Source of the DNA: Diadema setosum
Taxonomy: Eukaryota > Echinodermata > Echinoidea > Diadematoida > Diadematidae
Assembly: GCA_033980235.1 (NCBI GenBank)
Contig: CM067075.1
Location: 13,040,292 to 13,104,291, forward strand
Direction of reading: 5' to 3'
Length of the DNA: 64,000 bases
Part shown: positions 43,734-54,961 of the stretch, piece after piece
Layout: each line of letters opens with the position of its first letter
How positions within the stretch are numbered: the stretch's first letter is position 1
Notes under the pieces: model-generated
What the model was told of the DNA's origin: nothing
Database searches by the model: none
What the model saw: the letters and a program-made list of their open reading frames with translations, nothing else
Position numbers and translations under genes: made by a program

Positions 43734-45871
43734 TTTGATATTTAGATAAACGGCAATTGTTTTTAATTACTTGTCACATTGAGAAGACTCGTCTCAGCCA
43801 TACCATTTTATATCACGTGGGTTTTCTAAAGTTCAAGATGATTATAAATAGGCCTAACTCTCTGCACATTGCTCTCGGCCAGCATATAGTTCATGATTTA
43901 ACCTCAGGTTAACTTTGATAATTTATGTAGTCTTTGAACGACAAACTTAGTTGGGACCAGTCCTATACTTATTGACAAATTGTCCTGCGTCGATTTAACT
44001 ACACTTAATTAATAAGTGTTTTAGCAGTGCCATGTTAAAAAAGATATACATATCACTGGCATACATTGAATAAACTATAGGACCCTCCATTATTCCTACT
44101 AGTAATTAAAGGATTGGTGAAGAGAGTATAGCGGAAAGCAGTATAGTGCATAAGGCTCGTGAGAAATCTAGACAATCATTGTAGGCCACACACATCCCAC
44201 TTCGCGAGACGTGGTCTACAGTAACTGGTATATTATTCTTTGAAAACAAAGTTAATATTTAACTTTACAACACACAATACGGCCGTGCACTGACATGGAT
44301 CACAAAGATGACCTCAACACCGCTCGCACACAACGTACCGTTCAGCGACTTGCACAAGTTATGCATCCCGCGTTTCGGTTCATACGACAGTACATGCCAC
44401 CTTCCGGCGGATGAATTTGAATGTTGATCTGTGTACATACATGTACACGAAAATGTGTTCAGCAGGCGTTGTGTGATATGCTACTGCAAATCTGTTGAAA
44501 GAACACAGCCGTGTTGAATGTACAACCTCTCCAACAGACACATATCGCTTTTAACGCTTGCAAGGTAACGCATTCTCCGTCGAAGGAAGTGTCATTTTGG
44601 ACGGTAAGTGTTCCTCAATAAGTCATTGTATCAGATCGTGTATCTATAAACACCAACCGAGTCGCCCGACGGTCAGTGTATGGATATACAGTGTTGGGCT
44701 CATTCCTTTTGATGAACCCTCGATACTGGTTGGTTGAATATTTGGAGCATACATTCATAGATTTCCTTCAATAGTTTAAAGATAGTGCTAAATTTACCTC
44801 ATACTACCCAAACTGCTTCAGAATCACCCGAGATTAGAGAGCAACGAAATAGCTTTATTTTAGTTCGCAGCGGTACGTATTTTGTAGGCCTTCTGTAAAC
44901 CCAACGGTAAATACCCGGCTTTCATACACTTTACTCTCTATGGATAGAGATCAGCGATTCTAAAGCGTTTGACCCTTGTCCTTACTGTATGTGATGGCAA
45001 TGCAAAACGTCTATGGGAGAGGGAACAACAATTTTAAAGGCGTCCGTACTGCTCAACAGAATAAGCCGAATTTGCATAGTGTTCTCTCTTGTTCTGAAGC
45101 ACAAAATGGCGAAACCGCTCTTATCGCATTCGTGAAAAGCTTCAATGGTAGACAAAATCAATGGTTTGGCCCGGGTGTTGCCTTCTCATTACTAACTCGT
45201 ATGCCCGCGTATTCATCCCCCCCCCCCCCGCCCGAAAACGTGTTTGAAAGTCTTTAAAATCCAATGAGAAAAGTTGTCCCTCCACATCGTGCAATTGAAT
45301 GTCAGCGTGGGATAATAACCCATGTAGCTTTACGTATCAGATGATAACACTGCCTATGTATAGTCGCCGTTACAGGATTGACATTTTGGTCAAAGGTTTC
45401 CCCCACAACATTAAATGTATTATAATTATTGTTCTTCTGGTGTACAGTTGTAGGAACAGTAAGACACTATGGTGCAATTTCCCCATATATATTTCAGTTT
45501 GAAGTAACGTAGCAATGAATAGTTGACATTGACAACAATTATGACGAAATCTGTTCGTGGTTTTGATTTGAGAATGATTTTTTTTTTTTTTTTTTTGGGG
45601 GGGGGGGGATAAATGTCCTATCTTTTCGTGAAGGAATCGACTTGCATGACCCACTTCAACATACTATCAATCAATCGTTCAATGTTATTGCATAATAATG
45701 ATATTCATAATTCTATATATTTATTCGTAACCATACAATGGTACAGCTACGTAGCTATAGCGCCTAAGCATATATTTTGACGCGTTCAATATGAATAAAT
45801 AGATTCCGTAAATGAATATACTATTACATGTATTGCTCCATTTTGATTTCTCAGCAGTTTTCGACCAAACT
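43734..45871. other. Upstream region of SDR copy B
   Basis: It matches the upstream region of copy A, with indels (for example about 60 bp at 44997-45055 that A lacks, and C-runs and T/G-runs of different length). No gene is seen; it probably holds the promoter and any 5' untranslated exon. Confidence 0.5.
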
Positions 45872-48800
45872 ATGGAAGTTTCCATGTGGGTTGTGATCAT
45901 CGCTGCCACCTTCACGGCCGCAGCGATTTTCATCTTTCGTCTGCTCGAGAGCCTGCTCCGGTCTCGTCTCGTGACGAGAATCACGGACAAGTAAGTTTTG
46001 AATGATTAATTCCATGCCACATTGTGTAACATGATACGTTGAAAAGAAGCTCAGTTGCCCCCCCCCCCCCCCCCAAAAAAAAGAAGGAAATATAATCAAA
46101 AAGCACAGAGGAAGAGGGTGAAAAATCCAAATGTCTAAAACATCATTTATATTATTTTGTTGCACAGCAAGTCCTCCTGATGTACAAACTATAGGAATGT
46201 TGCGTGTGGGTTATATCTCCAAATTTCATGAAGCGTTGGTGCATTTCTTAGAAAAAAAAAGTAGAGCAGGACTACGAAAACATTGAAATTGAAGAAAGTA
46301 GAGTATAATGGATATTTTTTTTTCATGTTCTGTTGATAGACGACTGAATGGTATAACTGTGAGTGGAAGCTGTTATGGCACTCCCTTTTGGGTTATTCGA
46401 GACATGAAGAACAATTAATAAATTATTTTAGATATTAACATGAAAAGTTCACACCAGTTTCAAATATACGCCTTGATAATTTGAGTCAGTTGATCAATGA
46501 AATATAATTGTCGAGGTTTCATCAAAGTCCGGCCTAAAAGTAAAACGTTATGGAATATTAAATGGGCCCTGAAATCCAAATGCATGTTGATTTGTGTAGA
46601 TTTATGATACCCTCAACATCTCCTCATGGAGAGCTGTACCATCAGGAGTCCCCCAGGGATCTGTGATTGGCCCGACTCTCTTCTTATTGTACATAAACGA
46701 TGTACAAGATGATATTCAATCCTCCATCCGGTTCTTTGCGGACGACTGTGTTGTCTACCGTGAGATTGTGACTGATGATGACTTTCACTTACTACAGCAA
46801 GACCTTCAACTACTATCGGCCTGGTCCCAAAACTGGCTCATGAACTTCAACGTGAAGAAATGCGGCATCCTCTCAATAACTCGCAAACGCACTCCCAGTA
46901 TTTGCCAGTACATCCTTTCCAATCAAGTAATTCCCAGAGTCAACGAGTACAAGTACCTAGGTGTGACGGTTACGGCTGACCTTCGGTGGAACAAGCCCTG
47001 CAGGACCATCAGGCACAAGGCAAGCCAAACCCTGGGACTCATCCGCAGAACCTTGTCTCCATGTACTAAAGATGTAAAGGCCAGAGCCTACACTGCACTA
47101 GTCCGTCCACAACTAGAATACGCCTCTGCAGTGTGGAATCCTTATACTTTTATTAATATCAACTCACTCGAGCAAGTACAAAAGTCTGCAGCCCGCTTTG
47201 TCCTATGTGATTACAGCCCAACATCATCTTCCATAGCCCTAGTAACAGCACTCGGATGGGATAGCCTTCACTCTCGCCGCCTTCTTGCACAATGCACACT
47301 TTTTCACAAAATCCAACATCACCTGGTTGCCATGCCCTTCCCACCCGATATCACCCCAGCTAACTACATTGGAAGACAAGATCACCAACTCAAATACACA
47401 ATCCCTGATCCACCATTGACTCCCACAAGTATTCATTCTACCCAAGAGCCATAAGACTATGGAACCGCCTGCCGGGACCCGTAGTAAGCACCGCCAACCC
47501 AACATTATTCCAAGGAGCTGCTTTGCCCATCCTCAGGGCAATGCAGCCTCCTGCTGGATCTGCCACTGTGTAAGAGGATCGACGCTGTTTTTACTCGCAC
47601 TGAGCACCTATACTCACATTTTATTGTATGATAGTGAGACATCTGTACATACACTGAATGACGCCCCCTCACGACACACAGTTCGAGTTCATCCCAGTAT
47701 ATAGCTTCATGTACAAGCTGCTTCAAGGGATTACTACATCAAGGTATCAAGGTATCACTTTTGCGGTGAAACGAATATCTAGAAACATTCCATTTATTTT
47801 TAACGATTTTTTTTCTTCTATTTTTCTTCAGATTACTTGGGAACGCCCACAAAAAAATCCTTCCAAACCAATATTCTTGAGATGACCTCATCTGTCAATT
47901 ATTGCTAAAGTACTGAAATGTTTAACAAAAGACACTGGAATGCACCTTCCCCTCGACTCAGCATAACTTGCATGATCCCTCGCCATGTCTTTTGTTAGTC
48001 ACATTGATATCACAGAAACATGCAAGTTATGCTGAGCAAATACCATGAAGATTGCCATATTTTCAAAGCAGCGAGTTGAGTGACAGCGTGGCGCTAATTT
48101 TCTTCTTATTCATACCTTTATACATTCCATGTAAATTTTGCCCAGGTACGTTCTCGTTACCGGCTGCGACAGCGGGTTCGGCAATCTTGTGACCAGGCAG
48201 CTCGACAGCCGCGGCGTCCACGTCTTCGCCGCCTGCCTGACGTCCAAAGGTCAGAAGGAGCTCGAGGAGAAGACGTCGGAGCGGGTGATCACCCTTCGCC
48301 TAGACGTCACCGACCACGAGAGTGTCGAGGCCGCCTTGCGATTCGTAAAGGAGAAGCTTCCCAAAGGCAAAGGTGGGCATCCGGCGTGACAGGATTCGTA
48401 ATCGATTCAACTGAGGGGGAAAAAAAGGGACACCAAACACACACACACACACATACACACACACACATAGAGACACACACACACACACACACAAAAGAAC
48501 TAACAAACAAAAACAAAGAATTGCATGTTAACCTCATTAGAATTAAAGGACAAGTCAACCTTCATATACATGTGGATTGAGTGAATGCAACAATATTAAT
48601 ATAACACTTCATTGAAAGTTTGGGGAAAATCCGACAATCCGTTAAAAAGTTATGAATTTTTAAAACCGTGCCTGCGCAATCACTGCTGGATGAGAAGACT
48701 ACTACAATGTATGATGTCACATGTGTACATTGATATAAGGAAAATAAAAAGAGAATTTCACAAAACTTTACTTTTTAAATAAAGTGCACATTTCTTCGAC

Positions 48801-49593
48801 TTGTTACTGACGCACGTTAAGGGTAATATCATTACCCAGCCTTCTGAAAGAGAGAAGTCGAGTGTTAGTTTGTTATGTGAGAAAAGTGAAAATATGTTGA
48901 ATTTTCTTTATACTTTCTTTTTATCGTTGTACACGTGTTACATCACAAGCTACAGCAGTCTTCTCATCCAGCCATGGCTGAGCAGAAACTTCAAAAAATC
49001 ATAACTTTTGAACGGATTTGGTCTGATTTTCCTTAAACTCTCATTGATGTGTTCTACTAATATTGCCGCATTCACTCAACCCACGTGTCTGTGAAGGTGA
49101 ACTTGTCCTTTAACTAGGATTGTGAGGAGCAGGAGGAAGAAGAGGAGAGTGAGGAGGAGCAGAGAAAAAAAATAGCAGAAGGTGGAAAAGAATTGGAATA
49201 ACAAAATGACTCAATAGGTTGTACTGAAAATCATAAGACTGAAAGATGAAAAAAAGATGAATGACAGAAAGAAAATTATGATTATGAGATGGAAGAAGGG
49301 CAAATCAAGAGAAGACTTTAAAAGGATTGAACATGAATAATGGTAAAGCGATGAAATGTGAAATTGAACTTTATCATTAGGTGTATTCAGAGGTCTTTTC
49401 CAGTTCTTGATATGGAGACATAGGCCCTACCTATTGTCATACTCGCTTCGATTTTGTGACAAGCTCTTTATCTACGGTTCTAGTAATTACTTACACATTA
49501 TTGTGATTATTCAATTTTCTCAACAGAGATTAATTGCCGAGAGAAAAGGAATGGGGAAAGAGTGTTGACGAGCAAAACCGATTGTTGTTATTA

Positions 49594-49658
<65 letters not shown>

Positions 49659-51641
49659 TCTATCATCATCATCATCATAATCATTATTACAACAAAAGAA
49701 AGGGACTCAAACGACTTTTTTTTTCCGCAGGTTTGTGGGGTCTTGTGAACAATGCCGGCATCGCCCACACCCCTGGCCTCATCGGATGGTGCTCGAAGGA
49801 AGACTACGAGCGCACCCTCGGCGTCAATCTCACCGGCGTCATCGATGTCACCATCACCTTCTTACCGCTGCTCAGGAAGGCTCGAGGTCGAGTTGTCAAC
49901 ATAGCTAGCGCCCTCTCTCGAGTGGCTTTGGGCGTCGGCGGGTACGCCGAATCAAAGTACGGCATACAGGCCTTTTCCGACACATTGAGGTACGCCGTGG
50001 ATTTTAATTTGTTTTGTTTTGTTTTGTTTTAAGAAATTATGTTTATGATATAATAACAAGGAAACAGATGATTGATATTACAATGACTACAACAAAAACC
50101 AGTACAAAACAAAGATGTTACTTTTCTTTATTCACTTGGAGGAACTATTCAATTTAAGATAGTTGTGTGCTTCTAACATCAAGTCAATCAGTGTTAGATA
50201 TGACTCCTGTATAGTTCACGTTTATTTCTAAAAGTACGCGTTAAACCATTTTCGAGTACGGTAACTGCATGGTTAACTGCTTGAGTGGAAAGGTGGTTCT
50301 TGAATTTACCAATGTTGGCCGGTGGTAGATGGAAGACAAGATATGGATCTTCTTTAAAAGCAAGTCTAGCAAGGATTTCGATCGAGGGATGAAGGGAGGG
50401 ATAAAGTAACAGAAATGGTTGCATTGACAGTCCATAATAATGTACACTGTTTCCCACTAGCAGGAGATGTGCTAGCAAAATTAGTTTTTTTTTTTTTTAA
50501 GTTTCTTTGTTCACAGTCAAAGAGTGACGGTGAGTTGGCTCAGTCGGTAGCGCGTCTGCCTCACGATCACGCGGCCCGGGTTCGAACCCCAGTCTGGACT
50601 GAGCAATGTTGAGTGTAAGCATACCGTCCCCTCTAGCAAGAGGCAAAACACTCTGTCCCTTGGATATGACATAAAATGGAGGTCCCGTGTATGAGATAGT
50701 AACAAGTCATGCACGTAAAAGATCCCGCTTCATTCATTCATTCATTGTAAAGAGCAGGGTGTTTAACCCGGTGAAGTTGTCCCACCTCACATCCAACTGG
50801 ACCCCATGGAAGACCAGCTTAGCGTAGCTGAATATGGGCTATCCAGCCATCTTCTCAGACGGAAATGAACAAACAAACAAAACAAAACAAAACTCACTGC
50901 ATGACAGTTTTGTATTCATCATTTATACGGTTTTAATGCTTCGTTTTGAAGTGCAGAAATTTATCAGAGAGTCGTCCTTACACTGTGACTTTATTCATCT
51001 TTACCCGAAGGAGAGAAAGTCAGATGCTGGACTACGGCATCAAAGTGAGCATTTTAGAGCCGGGTTTTTTTAGGACCAATCTAACGGACGGCGATCGGTA
51101 CAAGACCGATATGAAAGCGGCATGGGAGCGACTTCCCGCCGAGAAGAAGGCCGAGTATGATTCAAACCTTTACGAAGAGAGTGAGTCCAATTCTAACCTC
51201 GTTTTATTCTTCTTCATATGAATGATTATGTTTTTTGGTGTTTGTTTGTTTGTTTGTTTGTTTTCAAATCTATTTACCCTTCACTGGTCCAATTCTACTT
51301 TAGTCTGTTGCATTCGTTCTCCCCTTTTATCTTCTATTCCTTTTCCTTCCTTCATTTCATCAGTAAAGGTGTGTTTCATCGCAACTGATTTACAAATTGC
51401 CCTACATCGACGTAAATAAGCACTGAATTGATCGGTGTTGTAGTAGTAGTAGCCATGGTTATTTACGTCGATGTAGGGCAATTTGTCAATCAGACAAATT
51501 GCCCTACATCGACGTAAATAAGCACTGAATTGATCGGTGTTGTAGTAGTACTACCCATGGTTATTTACGTCGTTGTAGGGCAATTTGTCAATCAGTTGCA
51601 ATGAAAACATCTCGACGGCAGAATTTCATGAATTTGAAAAA

Positions 51642-51676
<35 letters not shown>

Positions 51677-52284
51677 TTGTTTGTTTGTTTTGGTAAGTCA
51701 ATGGCATGAACAAAATTCTATTTTGTTTTTTTATATTGTTCAAATGCGTGTCCAATGTCAGCAATCATGCTGTACATGTATCATTCTGTTGAAAAAAAAA
51801 ACACCCCAAAACAAAACAAAGCAAAACAAAACCCGAAATTTGAATTGAATTGAAATGAATTGAGCTGAACTGATTTGAAAAAGAATTTGTGGATATTGTT
51901 TTGATATAAAACACCCCAAAAGAAAACAAAGCAAAACAAAACCCGAAATTTGAATTGAATTGAAATGAATTGAACTGAACTGATTTGAAAAAGAATTTGT
52001 GGATATTGTTTTGATATCGTTTTTCTGTCTTTTTTTTTTTCATTCAAGTCTGGCACGCCACCGTGAACTTCTTGAGCTTTGTAACATCGCCCAATCTCAC
52101 ACTCGTGACCAACTCGATGATCCATGCACTGCTCTCTCGCTGGCCTAGGACCCGCTACTCATGCGGACTGGACATGAAAGTTATCTTTCTCCCGCTTTCG
52201 TATGCACCGACGTGGCTCACCGACTTCATCTTCTTGCGAGCGAGCAAGGACAACCAGCCCCGACAGTCCCCCGTACATCAGTGA
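45872..52284 (+). CDS. SDR9C-like retinol/17-beta-hydroxysteroid dehydrogenase, copy B
   Basis: Coding exons: 45872-45990, 48146-48372, 49731-49989, 51011-51180, 52049-52284. All have GT-AG borders and the same phases as copy A, giving 336 residues. It keeps the N-terminal hydrophobic anchor, TGCDSGFG (45-52), NNAG (122-125), Asn148, Ser175, Tyr187, Lys191 and PRTRYS. Differences from A are few over residues 1-259: two in the anchor, one Cys/Arg, one Asn/Thr, one Tyr/Phe after EPG, one Glu/Asp. The first dozen residues of exon 5 then differ at most sites and are two residues longer. It should be an NAD(P)-dependent retinoid or hydroxysteroid oxidoreductase at the endoplasmic reticulum membrane; the substrate is not decidable. 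No stops or frameshifts, so it appears functional. Intron 1 holds a LINE fragment. Confidence 0.92.
46621..47753 (+). mobile_element. 5'-truncated LINE with reverse transcriptase fragment, intron 1 of copy B
   Basis: It is absent from copy A, which has the empty site CTCAACATCACTTTTGCG. The coding frame enters at SGVPQGSVIGPTLFLLYIND, passes the catalytic FADD motif and the thumb region, and contains EYKYLGVTV. It shifts frame near 47430 before the conserved FYPRAIRLWNRLP tail (stop near 47568). This is a Jockey/CR1-type non-LTR retrotransposon. The 3' end finishes in two to three copies of TATCAAGG and has almost no target duplication, as in CR1-like elements. Only the RT C-terminal half is present, so it is inactive. 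Confidence 0.88.
48543..49113. mobile_element. MITE in a TTAA site (family 3), intron 2 of copy B
   Basis: The counterpart of 27354-27916, with TTAA at 48543-48546 and 49110-49113. It differs by scattered substitutions and small indels. Confidence 0.8.
49585..49678. repeat. (TTA)n / (ATC)n microsatellite
   Basis: A pure TTA/ATT run followed by ATC repeats upstream of exon 3 of copy B. Frames here give poly-Tyr, poly-Leu or poly-Ile and are artefacts. Confidence 0.95.
50528..50865 (+). mobile_element. tRNA-derived SINE, intron 3 of copy B
   Basis: A tRNA-like head has an A box TGGCTCAGTCGG (50536-50547) and a B box GGTTCGAACCC (50579-50589). The central domain includes GGAGGTCCCGTGT and CATGCACGTAAAAGATCCC, a style of conserved domain seen in metazoan SINEs. 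A tail reads CATCCAACTGGACCCCATGG ... GGCTATCCAGCC. Copy A keeps only the tail (28906-28984), fused to earlier intron sequence, so its head was lost by deletion. Confidence 0.7.
51381..51599. repeat. Two tandem SINE-tail hairpins, intron 4 of copy B
   Basis: The hairpin seen once in copy A (35402-35518) appears twice, sharing the middle CAGACAAATTGCC. Arms read CAATTTGTCAATC and the complement; loops contain GTAGTAGTA and CCATGG. Confidence 0.75.
51798..52017. repeat. 110-bp tandem duplication beside exon 5 of copy B
   Basis: The units 51798-51907 and 51908-52017 both run from AAAACACCCC to GTTTTGATAT, including an (AATTG)n stretch. They end about 30 bp before the exon 5 acceptor, so the branch-point region is duplicated. 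Copy A has one unit. Confidence 0.85.
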
Positions 52285-52484
52285 GTAGGGTCGGTCCCAC
52301 TTACTCTCCGGGTGACGTGTTTTTCTTTGCTGTTTTGTTGATTGCGTTTTTGTCCTTATTTCAAACCTTCACATTGTTCATAGACATTGCCATAAATACT
52401 AAGAAAAAGAGGCAAATGAAATAGTCTCTATACGTCGTTTGTTTCATGTAGATGTGCACGTAGATTCTGCATGGTTATCGAAGT

Positions 52485-52490
52485 ATTAAA
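52485..52490 (+). terminator. Possible poly(A) signal, SDR copy B
   Basis: ATTAAA about 200 bp after the stop codon, matching the site in copy A. Confidence 0.3.
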
Positions 52491-53176
52491 CTGCACGTCA
52501 GAAATCAATAACCTCTTCCGTGATTTTTGCATGTTTGACTGTGTGTTTTTGCGCGAGGTGGCTTATATACGTGAATTTGTTCACAAAACCAGCGGATAAC
52601 ACTGACCTACTTGCCACCTTTATATTCACTTTGTTTTTTTTATTTTATGATTTTTTTCCAGTTTTCAAAGGTGAGAATGAGGAATGTTATTGTTCGTTCG
52701 TTTTGCTGTTATCGTTTTCTTATGTCGTAAATAATACAATGGAAGACATAAAAACCATTATATTGTGCTAAGAGACGTTTTATTGTCAAGGTTTACCACC
52801 AATGTCAATGCTGCTGGTCTGTTAACTACTGTACTGCCCTCCTGTGGCATATGAAAGCAAGTAAAGCATTGTAAAACCGTGAAACATGAAGTCAAGATAT
52901 GTATATGCAAAGATGACACTCACTCCAGTAAATACTTCAGATGTGCCTACAGTTTGCTCCTTGGACCGAAATAACTTTTTTTTTTTTTGACGCTATAAAC
53001 CTGCTTCCTTTTTCCAAATTTTCCATATCTTTATACATGTTTAATGAACGTCGAGGGCTTGAATACTGCCTTTTAAATAGACATATCAGGTAAGATGTGA
53101 TTTATTTTTACTATAAAAAGAATACTGACTCTCTGATTTTTTGACTCTTGAGATTTTTTATTCATTGTCATCACAT
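52491..53176. other. Downstream flank of SDR copy B
   Basis: It matches 36278-36955 in copy A. No exon is seen. Confidence 0.5.
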
Positions 53177-54175
53177 ATAGGACTCATCACAAAATTGTCC
53201 AATGGAAGTTACATAATTTTGTCTATATTTACGTCAGCCGAAGCGGAATATATTTATGAAGTGAAATACATTGTGAAATGAACGTGTTTGGACAGATGCA
53301 TGTTTTAAAGTGCGCTGTCTCAATTAGACATGGACAGTGATCTTTGATCTAGTATCTTTTATTGTGTCTTTAACTTGCTATTACAGCAGTATGTCGTGAA
53401 TAGACCTGTACTCGAGAATGCATTTGTTAAAGGCTGCGGCTGCGTAGATCTTTTTTTATTTTTTTTTCTGCATTGATAATATGTGATATTCGTAGAAGTG
53501 CCATTATTGACTATGGCACAATATGATTATTTCTACGCCAGATACTGCCTTCTTTACATGTAGTTTATATTATAATAAATCATATGGTATAACTAATATT
53601 CTTGTTTATATTCTTGTTTAATACCTTTAAGTTTTATTATGTTTGTCTTATGTTAGTATTGTCTGAGGCAAATTATTTGTAGAATAGGCCCCAATTGTTC
53701 TTTCTCTCCTCTTTCTTTAAAACACAACACAATATAATATTATGTAATAATGCCAATTATGTAATATGTGTTTGCCATCATAGAAGTAAAAATCGTATGG
53801 CTTTGTATGTGTCTGTTGTTGCAATACATGTACCTGTATTATGTTTCTTTTTCCTCTTTTTTATGATTTTCTTCATATTACGATTGCCAACTGAGTTCAC
53901 TGTATCTCTTTTTTTTTTTTGCATATACCTTGTGAATTCATATCTAATTTGTGTTCTGCAGAAAAATGAAATAAATTTTGAAATGGACCCAATTGAATTG
54001 AATTGAATGTTACTCTTGCGGTTTTTGGCATATTGCTTGATCGGTTAGATTCAGAAGTCGTACCTTATCTATTATGACAAAGATGTACCCTGGTGACTTT
54101 TTTTTTAATTTCACATCTGCATCGTGCTGAAATGATTCATAATTTTAAAAGAAGACGGGAGATAGAAAGAAAGGG
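53177..54175. other. Segment present only in copy B, with a LINE-like tail
   Basis: AT-rich sequence missing from copy A. Near 53970-54007 it reads GAAATAAATTTTGAAATGG followed by AATTG repeats, typical of a retroposon 3' end. No coding frame is recognised. Because copy A resumes inside the following SINE arm, a deletion in A is more likely than an insertion in B. Confidence 0.5.
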
Positions 54176-54179
54176 AGAT

Positions 54180-54730
54180 ATTCAAATTCATGAAATTCTT
54201 CCGTCGAGATGCTTTCATTGCAACTGATTGACAAATTGCCCTGCATCGACGTAAATAACACTGAATTGATCAGTGTTTTAGCAGTAGCCATGGTAAAAAA
54301 AAATAATGGGCGTACATACTCGAGCGGGATTCGAACCCACGACCTCCTGATCACCGGACAGGCGTCATCTCCACTAGACCACCGAGCTTAGAACCAACAC
54401 TTGCTGTCGGGCGAAAGCTCGGTGGTCTCGTGGAGATGACGCCTGTCCGGTGATCAGGAGGTCGTGGGTTCGAATCTCGCTCGAGTATGTACGCCCATGA
54501 TTTTTTATCATGGCTACTACTAAACCACTGATCAATTCAGTGCTTATTTACGTCGATGCAGGACAATTTGTCAATGGAGATGACGCCTGTCCGGTGATCA
54601 GGAGGTCGTGGGTTCGAATCTCGCTCGAGTATGTACGCCCATGATTTTTTATCATGGCTACTACTAAACCACTGATCAATTCAGTGCTTATTTACGTCGA
54701 TGCAGGACAATTTGTCAATCAGTTGCAAGG
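54180..54730. repeat. tRNA-SINE foldback with duplicated right arm, copy B
   Basis: The left arm is a reversed SINE: tail block TTCATGAAATTCTTCCGTCG, body block, then a reversed B box near 54329-54340. A short spacer carrying GAACCAACACTTGCTGTCGG leads to the forward SINE head (A box TGGTCTCGTGG near 54423; B box GGTTCGAATCT). The right arm from GGAGATGACGCC through GACAATTTGTCAAT is then repeated once more in tandem (about 54576-54719). It is too degenerate for a working tRNA. Confidence 0.8.
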
Positions 54731-54961
54731 GAGATATTGATTGGAAGGAGAGAGAGAGAGAGAGACGATGTTTTTCTTTTTTTTTTCTGTTTTCGATATA
54801 ATTCAACTTTTCAAATGGATTGATATTATGGAAATGTAGGCCTACACATGTACACTACCGTGACTACGGAGCAAGAATATCCCAGCCAGTGGAATGAAGG
54901 CTACGTTGCGTCCTTTACGCGAAATTAACACCTGACTAGTCAATTCCTCTTAACAATAAAA
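54731..54961. other. Short flank between repeats
   Basis: It contains a (GA)n tract (about 54748-54766) and sequence shared with copy A. No gene. Confidence 0.5.

Noticed and set aside
50528..50600. Functional tRNA gene.
   Set aside because: Both promoter boxes are present, but the cloverleaf is imperfect and a SINE body and tail follow directly.
51378..51600. CRISPR-like array of short repeats.
   Set aside because: The repeats are inverted hairpin arms of a SINE in a eukaryotic intron, without regular spacers.
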